Below are positions 7,450 to 16,211 of a stretch of 64,000 nucleotides of DNA, one piece after another (position 1 is the stretch's first letter; the number at the start of each line of letters is the position of its first letter). The DNA comes from Bin87 sp963663945 (lineage in GTDB: Bacteria; Chloroflexota; Dehalococcoidia; Lucifugimonadales; UBA3495). The position numbers were made by a program, and so were the translations under genes. Location of the stretch: assembly GCA_963663945.1 (NCBI GenBank), contig OY760687.1, positions 372,001-436,000 of the forward strand, in the 5' to 3' direction. A model generated the notes under the pieces. The model was not told the DNA's origin. It did no database searches and saw only the letters and a list, made by a program, of their open reading frames with translations.

Positions 7450-9126
7450 ATGTCAGACGAAATGTCCCATCAAACAAAAAATTCTGGGCAAATACTCTAC
7501 CGATTGGAACTCGGGGATTTCATCTTCCCAAATGAAGCCCTCGGCGAAATGAAGTTGTCGGAAAGATTAGAAGGCAACATTGTAGTCAAACGCGCCACCA
7601 TCAGCATTTTGCCTACGTCAGGGGCGACGTGGGACTACCACCAACAGGCCCGGGTTTACCTTGGTGATGTTCTGAAGCTAACCGGAGTTTGCACAGAGGC
7701 CACCCCTAACGAGGATGGCTCTATAACTTTGGACATTGCTGGCATCGACTGGATTATGCGAGAGTCGCAAATCACGAGTTTGGCGACCTTCGGGATGTCC
7801 AACTTAGAAATCCTATATTGGTTTCAACGCATCATCACACCCGAAATCCCTGTAGAAGTTGAAGGATTGGATCTAGACCAATCGTTGAGACCCTTTATGT
7901 ACGCGGTTCCAGTCAAGGGCCTTTCGTCTTCGGGCATCGGCGCAAGTTCGGCGATCAACGATTCGGGAGTCGCTTCACACGATTGGGATCAAACATTCCA
8001 GCCGTTGTTGAGCCAACTTGAAGGGGCACGGGACCACGAATATTGGCAAGCGGAGACGCCCAAAATTTTCGGAGTAGTGCTCGCCCGGAACCTGATGGAC
8101 GCAGAGGCGCTGTCGCTCAACAGAGCCAATACCACCTTGGATCTTATCAACTTTGCATGCAGCAACGGAAATAGCCATTTCGTAACCCGGTACGAGGTGA
8201 CACCGTTGCCTTGGGACGCCAAATCGGCAACCGCGATTTCCCTATACCCTTGCATAATGATCAGGGAGGTCCAAACCGTAAAAGGTTGGATCAGGGAATT
8301 GCCTGGGATACAAGTGAGCTCCAAAGCTGACCTGCCTCGATGCGTCCCCAACATCAAGCTCATCGTGGAAAAACTCCTGGATGTCCACAGATACGGCGAT
8401 ATCCAGGCGCAAAATGAGAAGTCAACCCTCAACGAAAGGCAGGAAAAACTTTTCGGAGGTGTTCAGCGGGCATTGCGTTGGCTCACAATCTCAACCGATG
8501 AGCCTAACTTAACAGATCAATTCGTCGCCACCTGGACGGCCCTAGAGGCCGTTCTCAACAGCGCTGAATATCCGCCTGTATTCAGTGGATCTCGCGCCGA
8601 GATGAGCCAAGCAATAAAGGAACGATTGGAAGAAATGCCCAAACCTCAAGTGGACAATCCGCTCCTCTCTGTCACAACGGAAATGCTGTTAGGTCGTGTT
8701 CTTCAAGGGCAGTGGTCGATGAGGACGAAGCTCCAGATTTTCGCGACATCTTTCGGGATCACGCTAGGCGACAACGACACTAGATTGGTCGGTAGGATGC
8801 ATCGGGTTCGTAGCAGCGTCTTACACGCAGGAAGACTCGCGGATGACCTGACCAAACACGACATACGTGGCATACAAAATTTGGTGCGACGATTGATCAT
8901 GGCGACCGCTGTGGGAGGCTACCAGGACTTGGAGAGCCAGGCTCCCAGTATCCGATTCGGTGAGGTAGGACCAGAGGGAGGTGCGGCTCCTTTGTTCATT
9001 GACGGGGAACAAGTCCCTTACGAACTCACGTTTCGGAAAAACGAGGGTGACGAATGGACGTCAGAGGTCATCACAGAAGGCACATATTACGACCTAAACG
9101 AAGTCGAATACGATCTTGATGATTAG
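7450..9126 (+). CDS. HEPN-domain protein, possible ApeA/Abi-like defence effector
   Basis: A 558-residue protein of unknown exact role. The N-terminal 350 residues are mostly predicted beta-rich and match nothing I can name with confidence. The C-terminal part (about 375-515) is helical and contains a HEPN-like signature: a helix TWTALEAVL, then HRVRSSVLHAG, which carries the R-x4-H pattern used by HEPN ribonucleases. This layout recalls the Apea-like HEPN proteins of phage defence and other Abi-type proteins. I place the start at ATG 7450, where AGAGG is well spaced; the frame is open to 7333. Base composition is clearly more A+T-rich than all neighbours, and an IS21 element follows at once, so recent transfer is likely. 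Confidence 0.6.
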   Translation: MSDEMSHQTKNSGQILYRLELGDFIFPNEALGEMKLSERLEGNIVVKRATISILPTSGATWDYHQQARVYLGDVLKLTGVCTEATPNEDGSITLDIAGIDWIMRESQITSLATFGMSNLEILYWFQRIITPEIPVEVEGLDLDQSLRPFMYAVPVKGLSSSGIGASSAINDSGVASHDWDQTFQPLLSQLEGARDHEYWQAETPKIFGVVLARNLMDAEALSLNRANTTLDLINFACSNGNSHFVTRYEVTPLPWDAKSATAISLYPCIMIREVQTVKGWIRELPGIQVSSKADLPRCVPNIKLIVEKLLDVHRYGDIQAQNEKSTLNERQEKLFGGVQRALRWLTISTDEPNLTDQFVATWTALEAVLNSAEYPPVFSGSRAEMSQAIKERLEEMPKPQVDNPLLSVTTEMLLGRVLQGQWSMRTKLQIFATSFGITLGDNDTRLVGRMHRVRSSVLHAGRLADDLTKHDIRGIQNLVRRLIMATAVGGYQDLESQAPSIRFGEVGPEGGAAPLFIDGEQVPYELTFRKNEGDEWTSEVITEGTYYDLNEVEYDLDD

Positions 9127-9230
9127 CCCAACCTCTCCCACCCATGATAGACGACAATAAGGAATGCCTCTTGCGCCGACTATTCTTGCCGGTTGGGATG
9201 GTGTAAATCGTCCGGCACGGAGGTGCCGGA

Positions 9231-10733
9231 TTGATCAAGGACCGACAAGTCAGACTTTTGAGGCAAAAACGTATGGAAGGCAAGACACAGGAGACGGCGG
9301 CCGCCATGTCTGGGATGAGCGTGCGGTCGGCGCGCAAATGGCAGAGTGGCCCGTTGCCGTCGGAGACCAAACCGGAGCGCTGGTGGCGCACTCGGTCCGA
9401 CCCCTTCGACGGGGTGTGGGAAGAGGAGATTGAGCCCCTGCTGCGGGACGACCCCAAGGGCAAGCTGAAGGCAACGACGATTATCGAATGGCTGGAGGAG
9501 CAGCATCCTGGCCAGTTCAGCGCCTCCCAGCTGCGCACCCTGCAACGACGATTACAGGACTGGCGGGCGCTGAATGGCCCGGATCAGGAGGTTTACTTCC
9601 CCCAGGAGCATCCGCCGGGTCGGGAGGCCCAGTTTGATTTCACCCACTGCAGCGCCCTGGGGGTGACCGTCGCCGGTGAGCCCTACCCCCACCTGCTGTT
9701 TCAGCTGATCCTCAGCCACTCGGGCTGGCGCTACGCGGAGGTCGCCGCCGGCGAGACCTTCCTGGCCCTCAAGCAGGGATTACAGAATGCGCTCTGGGCC
9801 CTGGGCGGCGTACCGGAGGTGGTGCGTTCCGACAATACCTCTGCTGCCACCCACGAGATGAAACGCAGCCGAGGCCGGGCGCTAAACGACAATTACGCCG
9901 CCCTGCTGGACCACTACGGTGTCCGATCCACCCGCATCAATCCTGGCAAGAGCCACGAAAACGGCGTTGCCGAGCACGCTCACTACCGTTTGAAGGATGC
10001 CGTGGACCAGGCTTTGATCATGCGCGGCAGCCGCGATTTCCACACCGCCGACGACTACGCCGGTTTCGTACGGGAGATGGTGGAGAAGCGAAACCGCCTG
10101 GTGCGGGGGAAGCTGGAGCAGGAAATGGCTTGCCTAAGACCCCTGCCGCCAGCCCCCATGCCGGAATACGCCAACTACCAGTCCAAGGTGCGCCGGTGGA
10201 GTACGATCCAGGTGGCGGGACGCAGCTACAGCGTCCCGTCCCGGCTCATTGGCAAGGTGGTACAGATCCGCCTCTATTCCGAGCACGTGGAAGTGTACTA
10301 CAAGGGCCACTTTGTGGAACGCATGGCGCGCGTGCACGGTGATGGGGAAGTAAACGTCAATTACCGCCACGTGATCAATTCCCTGGTGCGCAAGCCCGGA
10401 GCATTCGCCCGGTACCGCTTCAGGGAGCAGCTCTTTCCCACCCTGCACTTCCGGCTGGCCTACGATGCGCTCAGGCAGTGGCGCGGTGAGCGCGCCGACG
10501 TGGAGTACGTGCGCATCCTGCACCTGGCGGCCACCACCATGGAGGTCATGGTGGACAGCGCCCTGTCGCTGCTGCTGGAGACCGGTCAGCCCTTCGACTA
10601 CGCCGAGGTGCGGGAACTGGCCGAGCCCAGGGTGCCCCAGGCTCCGGTGCTGGTCCTCTCTGGGAAGCCGGACCTGAAGATCTACGACGGTCTGCTCACG
10701 AGCAGTACGGCCATGGTGGGGGTGTGCGCATGA
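9231..10733 (+). CDS. istA: IS21 transposase IstA
   Basis: A 500-residue DDE transposase that cuts and joins the IS ends. An N-terminal helix-turn-helix (residues 15-40, TAAAMSGMSVRSARKW) is followed by the rve integrase core: the acidic triad appears as Asp136 (QFDFTH), Asp201 (RSDNTS) and Glu248 (HENGVAEH). A C-terminal Mu-type beta-barrel region (YSVPSRLIGKVVQIRLYSE) follows. The start is annotated at the first codon of the open frame, here ATT/ATG-ambiguous; translation fits MIKDRQVRLLRQ. The stop overlaps the istB start by four bases (ATGA), the usual coupling for this family. Confidence 0.93.
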   Translation: MIKDRQVRLLRQKRMEGKTQETAAAMSGMSVRSARKWQSGPLPSETKPERWWRTRSDPFDGVWEEEIEPLLRDDPKGKLKATTIIEWLEEQHPGQFSASQLRTLQRRLQDWRALNGPDQEVYFPQEHPPGREAQFDFTHCSALGVTVAGEPYPHLLFQLILSHSGWRYAEVAAGETFLALKQGLQNALWALGGVPEVVRSDNTSAATHEMKRSRGRALNDNYAALLDHYGVRSTRINPGKSHENGVAEHAHYRLKDAVDQALIMRGSRDFHTADDYAGFVREMVEKRNRLVRGKLEQEMACLRPLPPAPMPEYANYQSKVRRWSTIQVAGRSYSVPSRLIGKVVQIRLYSEHVEVYYKGHFVERMARVHGDGEVNVNYRHVINSLVRKPGAFARYRFREQLFPTLHFRLAYDALRQWRGERADVEYVRILHLAATTMEVMVDSALSLLLETGQPFDYAEVRELAEPRVPQAPVLVLSGKPDLKIYDGLLTSSTAMVGVCA

Positions 10734-11542
10734 TGGACACCGACACCAGCGTGATCCCGGAGCGCATCGGTCAGCTCTGCCGCGAATTCAAGCTGCCCAC
10801 CATGGGCGCTCAGTCGGTGGCCCGTTTCACCGAGGCTGGCCACGGCGAGGCCCTGTCCACCTTCCTGGAGGTGCTGGAGCAGGAAGCCGAGGATCGCCGC
10901 CACCGGCGCATCAACCGGCTGCGTCAGGCGTCCCGGCTCCCCTCGGGCAAGACCTGGGAGACCTTCGAGCATCACCGGATGCCCCTCGCTCTACGGCAGC
11001 AGATGGACCAACTGGCCCAGGGCAGCTTCGTGGATCACGGCGTCAACGTGCTGGCCTTCGGGCTCCCCGGCACCGGCAAGACCCACGCGCTCTGCGCTCT
11101 GGGACACCGCCTGGTGGAGGCCGGCCACTCCGTCCTCTTCGCACCGGCCTACCGTCTGGTGCAGGATCTGCTGGCCGCCAAGCGTGACTTCGACCTGCCC
11201 CGACAACTGCGCAAGCTGGACAACTTCGACTTCCTCCTCCTGGACGATCTCGGCTACCTGCCCCAGGGTACTGAGGAGTCCGAGGTCCTCTTCACCCTCA
11301 TCGCAGAACGCTACGAACGCCGGTCGTTGGGCATCACGTCCAACCTGGTCTTCTCGGAGTGGGAGCGCATCTTTGCCAATCCCATGGCCACCGCCGCAGC
11401 GATTGACCGGGTGGTTCACCACTCCGTCATCCTGGAATTCGACGTCCCCAGCTACCGGACTGACGCAGCACAGCAACGCGGCGAGACTGCCGCGGCCGAC
11501 GCCAACGCTGCGCCTGCCAAGGAGGTGAACCGGCAAAACTAA
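10730..11542 (+). CDS. istB: IS21 helper ATPase IstB
   Basis: A 270-residue AAA+ ATPase that assembles on DNA and recruits IstA to its target. Walker A GLPGTGKT is at 111-118 and Walker B FLLLDDLGYLP at about 165-175; the DnaC-like C-terminal part contains the SLGITSNLVFSEW motif (sensor-1 region) that marks IstB. I start it at the ATG at 10730, which overlaps the istA stop as ATGA and has a G-rich ribosome site (GGTGGGGGTG) just upstream. Confidence 0.94.
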   Translation: MMDTDTSVIPERIGQLCREFKLPTMGAQSVARFTEAGHGEALSTFLEVLEQEAEDRRHRRINRLRQASRLPSGKTWETFEHHRMPLALRQQMDQLAQGSFVDHGVNVLAFGLPGTGKTHALCALGHRLVEAGHSVLFAPAYRLVQDLLAAKRDFDLPRQLRKLDNFDFLLLDDLGYLPQGTEESEVLFTLIAERYERRSLGITSNLVFSEWERIFANPMATAAAIDRVVHHSVILEFDVPSYRTDAAQQRGETAAADANAAPAKEVNRQN

Positions 11543-11617
11543 TCGACGATAAATCGGCAAGAATGGTTGACGCGGGACAACCCAACCTCTACTGTTACGG
11601 CTGCTCTGCGGGTAGGC

Positions 11618-11724
11618 GTGCCAGAGCCGTACGACACGGCGCTTGTGCGGTTCGCCCCAAGAGGTTGGACAAACCTTTCGGGCCGAGCAAGTGGCTGCCG
11701 GCCCGAAAGCTGCACGATGGCGGA
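11618..11724 (+). repeat. degenerate ~108-bp direct repeat, copy 2
   Basis: Direct-repeat partner of 7145-7253. The peptide frame VPEPYDTALVRF is recognisable at the start but then shifts, so this copy is decayed. Together the two copies enclose the accessory patch. The remaining 11725-11970 holds no gene I can support. Confidence 0.6.
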
Positions 11725-11970
11725 CTGTCGACACTTCGTTCTTTCAGAAGCGAAAGTGGACAATTGGCCTACATCAAGCCCAATTGGCCTGGGACTTTAG
11801 ATTGCTTCCCGCTCTCGCGAAACAACCTCGTGTCGGGATATGGCCAGTCAGCAGGCCCGATTGGCAGGTAGAAAGGGTAACGATAATTTCTGCCTGCGCA
11901 CATCCCCAATCGACCAAGGCGTGACCAGGCCACCGGCTGAGTATCTGCCTGCGCCTGGCGCCTCATAACC

Positions 11971-12000
11971 GAAAAGCGGCCCTCGAGAGAGCCGCTTTCC
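11971..12000 (-). terminator. terminator of the heme operon
   Basis: AAAGCGGC pairs with GCCGCTTT, and the stem extends inward to about 12 bp with one mismatch. Read on the minus strand it is followed by TTTTC, and it lies 40 bases after the stop of the last leftward gene (cupin, 12040). This marks the probable end of the 21-12 kb operon. Confidence 0.7.
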
Positions 12001-12039
12001 AACGGGCAATGGTTGCCAGCAGCAACCGCTGGTAGAAAC

Positions 12040-12612
12040 CTACCGGTCCATTACAACCACGGTGCCCTCTTCGGGGTTGTATTGGTAACGGGTCACGCGG
12101 TCGAGCTTCTGGGACTCCAGGCGCACCACCACGGCGCGGCCGTCGGTCACGTTCAGCGTGTTGTGGATCTCGCCGGGCAGGAAGAACGCCACTTTGCCGT
12201 CATCCTGCACGAAGTCGCCGGTCTCCTGGATCTGGACGGAGTCGACTCCCTCACCGGGATAGAACCAGCGCCACTTGGTTTGCTTGATGGCGCCGTCGTA
12301 CACGCCGTAAACCACCCAGGCTGCTCCGTGGTCATGGGGCAGGTTGTCCTGCTCGGGCTTTTGCACCGATGCCATCAGCCAGAACCCGCCGCCCGGGTGA
12401 CCGTAGTCCTCGTCGAGATGGAGGTCGTAGCGACCGTATCCACCCTCGTCGGGCAGTTCCAGCCGCTCTTCCAGCCAGCCGGGGGTGGCCAGCAGGAGCT
12501 CCATGCGCTTGGACACGCGAGACGCCTGTGCCAGCGGGTCCTGCGTATCGTCGAAAATCTCACGCACGTCGTCGATGAATTCGTCCACCGAATAGGCAGT
12601 AGTTTGAGTCAT
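12040..12612 (-). CDS. cupin-fold metal-dependent dioxygenase-like protein
   Basis: A 190-residue cytosolic protein with a cupin/cysteine-dioxygenase-like barrel. The metal-binding signature reads LPHDHGAAWVVYGVYDG around residues 91-107 (two histidines in HDH), and the second cupin motif is FFLPGEIHNTLN near 143-154, giving a third histidine. It resembles the predicted double-stranded beta-helix metal enzymes related to cysteine dioxygenase; the substrate is unknown. It is the last gene before the terminator at 11971-12000, 104 bases after hemB, so probably cotranscribed with heme genes. ATG at 12612 is preceded by GGAGG. Confidence 0.7.
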   Translation of the reverse strand: MTQTTAYSVDEFIDDVREIFDDTQDPLAQASRVSKRMELLLATPGWLEERLELPDEGGYGRYDLHLDEDYGHPGGGFWLMASVQKPEQDNLPHDHGAAWVVYGVYDGAIKQTKWRWFYPGEGVDSVQIQETGDFVQDDGKVAFFLPGEIHNTLNVTDGRAVVVRLESQKLDRVTRYQYNPEEGTVVVMDR

Positions 12613-12716
12613 TGTGAACCTCCGTATGATCCAGCGTGTTCTTGCTGTCCATTCTGCAAGGGATGGTGAATCATGTCAATGTCGCAACATCCCGAGGGTT
12701 CCTCCGCCGGTTCAAC

Positions 12717-13700
12717 CTACTCCTGGCCGCGCAGCCAGCGGGCCACTTCCTTGGCGTGATAGGAGATGATGATGTCCGCGCCGGCGCGGCGGATGGCCGT
12801 CAGCAGTTCCAGCGTGATCGGCTTTTCGTCGATCCATCCGGCACGCGACGCTGCCTTCACCATGGAGTACTCGCCGCTCACGTTGTAGGCCGCCAGTGGG
12901 TAGTCGTACCGCTCCCGGGCCTCTTTGATGACGTCCATGTACGCCATGGCTGGCTTGACCATCACGATGTCCGCGCCCTCGGCAATGTCCGACTCGATCT
13001 CGCGCATCGCCATGCGGCGGTTGGCCGGGTCCATCTGATAGCTGCGCCGGTCACCGAACTGCGGCGTGGAGTCGGCGGCGACACGGAAGGGGCCGTAAAA
13101 CGAGGAGGCGTACTTGGCCGCGTAGCCCATGATCGGCGTGTCGTCGTAGCCGTGGGCGTCCAGCGTTTCTCGGATGGCTCGCACCTGCCCGTCCATCATG
13201 GAGGATGGGGCGACCATGTCGGCTCCGGCCTGCACCTGGGTCAGGGCGGACCGGGCCAGCAGTTCCAGCGTTGCGTCGTTGTCGATCTTGTCACCGTCGA
13301 TGATGCCGCAGTGCCCGTGATCGGTGTATTCGCACAGGCACACGTCGCCGATTACCATCAGGCCGGGCGCGCGCTCCTTGATGGTGCGAGTGGCCTCCTG
13401 GATTATCCCTTCGGGGTCATACGCGCCGCTGCCGATGCCGTCCTTTTCCGGTGGCAAACCGAAGAGCAGCACCGAGGGGATCCCCAGTTCAACCACCTCG
13501 TCGATCTCCTCCCCCAGGCGGTCGATGGAGGTGTGATAGCACCCGGGCATGGGCTCGATCTCGTCCCGAATGTTCTCGCCGTGGGTGACGAACATCGGGT
13601 AGATGAAGTTGGCGGCGCTGATGCGGGTTTCCCGCACCATGTCGCGCACCGGCGCTTTCTCGCGCAGACGGCGCATGCGCAGATCGGGGTGCTTCAGCAT
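12717..13700 (-). CDS. hemB: delta-aminolevulinic acid dehydratase (porphobilinogen synthase)
   Basis: Condenses two 5-aminolevulinates into porphobilinogen. The zinc-site cysteines are Cys121, Cys123 and Cys131 (DVCLCEYTDHGHCG), so this is the zinc-dependent type. The Schiff-base lysines are Lys196 (AAKYASSFYGPFR) and Lys249 (MVKPAMAYMD). At 327 residues the length is normal. A GTG at 13715 is also in frame, but it overlaps the GAGGAGGG ribosome site that serves ATG at 13700, so the ATG is chosen. It starts 11 bases after the cobA-hemD stop. Confidence 0.97.
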   Translation of the reverse strand: MLKHPDLRMRRLREKAPVRDMVRETRISAANFIYPMFVTHGENIRDEIEPMPGCYHTSIDRLGEEIDEVVELGIPSVLLFGLPPEKDGIGSGAYDPEGIIQEATRTIKERAPGLMVIGDVCLCEYTDHGHCGIIDGDKIDNDATLELLARSALTQVQAGADMVAPSSMMDGQVRAIRETLDAHGYDDTPIMGYAAKYASSFYGPFRVAADSTPQFGDRRSYQMDPANRRMAMREIESDIAEGADIVMVKPAMAYMDVIKEARERYDYPLAAYNVSGEYSMVKAASRAGWIDEKPITLELLTAIRRAGADIIISYHAKEVARWLRGQE

Positions 13701-13711
13701 GATGTCCCTCC

Positions 13712-15277
13712 TCACACTGGGCGTGTGGCGGCAGCGGTATGGCCGCCGGAGAAATGGCCGGCCAGCGCATCGGCCAGACCTTCCACGTTGTGTTCTGCGG
13801 CGATGATGTCGGGGGTCAGCGCCAGTTCCTCAGCCGTGGCTGCGGTGATGGGTCCGATACACGCGATGGCGCTCCCTTCCAGCAGATGTCGGTCTGTTCC
13901 GAGTATGTCGAGCAGATTGCGCACCGTTGACGAACTGGTGAAGGTTACCACATCGATGCCCCGCTCGAAGGCGGCCCGCGCCTTCTCCTCGACCCCCTCC
14001 GGCCGGGCGTTACGATATGCCGGGACTCGTCGTGCATCCGCCCCCAAATTTGCCAGCCCCGTGGCCAGCGCGTCGCGTCCAATGGCCGAACCCGGCAGCA
14101 ACACCAGCCGCCCATTCCAGTCCAACGCCGACAACTCGGCGATCACTTCCTCGGATACTGACCGCTTTGGAATGAAGTCGGGCTCGATCCCCCGTTCCCG
14201 CAACGTCTGCGCGGTGGCCGGCCCGATGGCCCCCACCGTCGCGCCGGCGAAGTACCGCGCGTCTTTTCCCAATACGCGTAGCCGTTCCCAGACATATTCC
14301 ACCGAGTTGATGCTGGCGAAGATCATCCATCGTCCGGAAACTCCCTCGGCGCTGACCAATGCCTGGTCGAGTTCCGCATAATCATCCATCGGCCCGATTT
14401 CGATGGACGGCAGTTCGATTGCCTCCGCTCCGAGGTCGGTCAGCAGATCAATAAGCCGCGACGCTTGCGTGCGGGAACGCGTCACCAGCACACGCTTGCC
14501 CCACAGGGGCCGGCGGTCGAACCACCCGATTTCCTCCCGCAGGCGCGCCACCTCGCCGATGATTGCGACCACGGGCGCGCCGATGCCGGCCGCCTTCCCG
14601 CGTTCAGCGATGTCGGCCAGCGTGCCGGCTACCGTCCGTTGCCGGCTCCAAGTGCCCCACTGCACCAGCGCGGCGGGGGTGTCCGGTGACATACCGTTGG
14701 CCTGAAGCGTGGACACGATCCCGGGAAGCGCCGCCCAGCCCATCAACGTCACCAGTGTGCCGCCCGTTCTGGCCAGGGCCGCCCAATTCGTGGTGGTTTC
14801 GCCCTTGCTCGGATCCTCGCTGCCCGTGACAATCGTGACCGCAGTGGACACGCCGCGATGAGTGACCGGAATGCCGGCGTACGCCGCAGCGGCCACCGCC
14901 GATGTGACCCCCGGGACGATCTCGAATGGTACACCAGCCTCGGCCAGCGCCTGCGCTTCTTCGCCGCCCCGGCCGAAAACGAACGGGTCGCCGCCCTTGA
15001 GCCGTACCACCGTCTTCCCGGCCAACCCCTCGGCGACCAGCAACTGGTTGATCTCCGCCTGGGTCAGCGCCTGCCGCCCCCGTTCCTTGCCCACGAACAC
15101 CTGCTCCGCCGACGCGGGCGCCAACGCGACCAGCGACGGGTCCAGCAGGCGGTCATACACGACGACCTGCGCGGCAGCCAACGCCTGCGCTCCCTTGACC
15201 GTCAGCAGCCCAGGATCGCCGGGGCCGGCGCCGACGAGATAGACTTTGCCGGGTTTTTTGATGGAACCTGTTGACAT
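13712..15277 (-). CDS. cobA-hemD: fused uroporphyrinogen-III C-methyltransferase / uroporphyrinogen-III synthase
   Basis: A 521-residue two-domain enzyme. The N-terminal half (about 1-245) is an SAM-dependent uroporphyrinogen-III methyltransferase: KVYLVGAGPGDPGLLTVKG at the start, VVRLKGGDPFVFGRGGEE and VTSAVAAAAYAGIPVTHRG later. The C-terminal half (about 255-510) is a HemD-type synthase (GKRVLVTRSRTQASRL, VVTFTSSSTVRNLL). One protein thus closes the tetrapyrrole ring and methylates it to precorrin-2, sending flux to siroheme. The start is uncertain: ATG at 15277 gives the standard N-terminus but has no clear ribosome site, while an in-frame TTG at 15310 overlaps the upstream stop as TTGA. 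Confidence 0.95.
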   Translation of the reverse strand: MSTGSIKKPGKVYLVGAGPGDPGLLTVKGAQALAAAQVVVYDRLLDPSLVALAPASAEQVFVGKERGRQALTQAEINQLLVAEGLAGKTVVRLKGGDPFVFGRGGEEAQALAEAGVPFEIVPGVTSAVAAAAYAGIPVTHRGVSTAVTIVTGSEDPSKGETTTNWAALARTGGTLVTLMGWAALPGIVSTLQANGMSPDTPAALVQWGTWSRQRTVAGTLADIAERGKAAGIGAPVVAIIGEVARLREEIGWFDRRPLWGKRVLVTRSRTQASRLIDLLTDLGAEAIELPSIEIGPMDDYAELDQALVSAEGVSGRWMIFASINSVEYVWERLRVLGKDARYFAGATVGAIGPATAQTLRERGIEPDFIPKRSVSEEVIAELSALDWNGRLVLLPGSAIGRDALATGLANLGADARRVPAYRNARPEGVEEKARAAFERGIDVVTFTSSSTVRNLLDILGTDRHLLEGSAIACIGPITAATAEELALTPDIIAAEHNVEGLADALAGHFSGGHTAAATRPV

Positions 15278-15306
15278 ATATTTCAGCAGCACGGTCCGGG
15301 GTAGTT

Positions 15307-15774
15307 TCAACGCCCGCCGATCAGCGCTTGGATGGCCGCCATCTTGCGCTCGTCGGCATGGATTTGCATGAACCCCTCAATAGCTTCTTCAGCCACGCCG
15401 ATCCAAGCGATGGTTTCAGAAAGGGTGAACGTCACGTTTGGATCGTAGTCCGCAGTGTGTCGCTGGTCCTGAAGTTGTGCGAATCTACCCGCGAAATGTT
15501 CGATTGGCGGAGAGAACAAGCCCCGGCTTTGCAGCAGGTTCCGCCGGGCTGCGTTGTGGTTCAGGCCTCGGTAGGTACGGGACCAGGTGTATTCGGTCAA
15601 CGAGTCTTGAGGCGTGCCCACCAGACAATCGGCGTTGCTGCTGGCTAATGCGTGAAACATGGCGTAGTACGCGGTACTAATTGCTCGGCGCAGCGAGTCT
15701 TGCAGCGGCTGAGTATTGGGGTGCGGCGTCGTAGTCAATAACCGGCTGGTTGCGATTAGATCTTGCCAGCGCAT
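15307..15774 (-). CDS. HEPN-domain protein inside heme operon
   Basis: A 155-residue all-helical protein of the HEPN superfamily. Typical signatures are RRAISTAYYAMFHALA (residues 28-43) and QRHTADYDP (104-112), the latter holding the arginine-histidine pair typical of HEPN toxins and RNases. Its ATG is fused to the stop of the upstream 111-residue gene (TAATG), so the two are a coupled pair. Such coupling suggests a toxin-antitoxin or similar two-part system (inference). It lies between hemC and cobA-hemD in the same direction and, by the alternative TTG start of cobA-hemD, could overlap that gene too. Confidence 0.72.
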   Translation of the reverse strand: MRWQDLIATSRLLTTTPHPNTQPLQDSLRRAISTAYYAMFHALASSNADCLVGTPQDSLTEYTWSRTYRGLNHNAARRNLLQSRGLFSPPIEHFAGRFAQLQDQRHTADYDPNVTFTLSETIAWIGVAEEAIEGFMQIHADERKMAAIQALIGGR

Positions 15775-16109
15775 TAGGGCTGCCTGTCATACGGGCGTTC
15801 CGCTGTGCTTTCGGCCAGCAGCCGGTCGTAATCGGTCTTGAGGACGTAGCCGACAGAGGTCACGGTCAGTATGCCGATTTCGCGAAGCTGCGGGTCTATC
15901 TCGCTGTACAACGCGTTGAGCAGGCGCATGTTCAGATCCTTGTAAGGGCCTTCATAGATGGCTCTTGTGTCAAGGAACTCTTCGCCCTCCGCGTTCAGCC
16001 TGACATCAGCGTGAATGTTGCAGAACCTGACTGAACCGTGAGATTGGGCGCGCAGGCTCGACAGGATAATCTCCTTCGCCTTTTCCTGAGTTTCCAGTGC
16101 GATAGCCAT
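15774..16109 (-). CDS. partner protein of the HEPN gene
   Basis: A 111-residue protein of unknown family, coupled by a TAATG junction to the HEPN gene. The region LREIGILTVTSVGYVLKTDYDRLL near the C-terminus and EKAKEIILSSLRAQ near the N-terminus look alpha/beta, but I see no nucleotidyltransferase GSxARG motif, so it is not a plain MNT antitoxin. ATG at 16109 is chosen because AGGGAGAG lies just upstream; the open frame goes on to 16202 without better signals. It follows hemC by about 100 bases. Confidence 0.65.
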   Translation of the reverse strand: MAIALETQEKAKEIILSSLRAQSHGSVRFCNIHADVRLNAEGEEFLDTRAIYEGPYKDLNMRLLNALYSEIDPQLREIGILTVTSVGYVLKTDYDRLLAESTAERPYDRQP

Positions 16110-16211
16110 GGTCTCTCCCTGGGGTTTACGCTGGGGGGTCAGATTCACCGCGCGATAATCAGATGGTAACTGCTCCCGGCAAGGCGGCACAACGGGAGCC
16201 AATGCGCGTGC

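Larger units (their letters stand above)
9171..11577 (+). mobile_element. IS21-family insertion sequence
   Basis: The element carries overlapping istA and istB genes. Candidate inverted ends are 9173-9191 and 11555-11573, which match at 16 of 19 positions when one is reverse-complemented (both contain ATTCTTGCCG). A 10-bp direct repeat CCCAACCTCT lies outside these at 9127-9136 and 11581-11590 and might be a target duplication, though that is longer than usual for the family. The exact ends are therefore uncertain. Both genes look intact, so the element may still be active. Confidence 0.75.
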
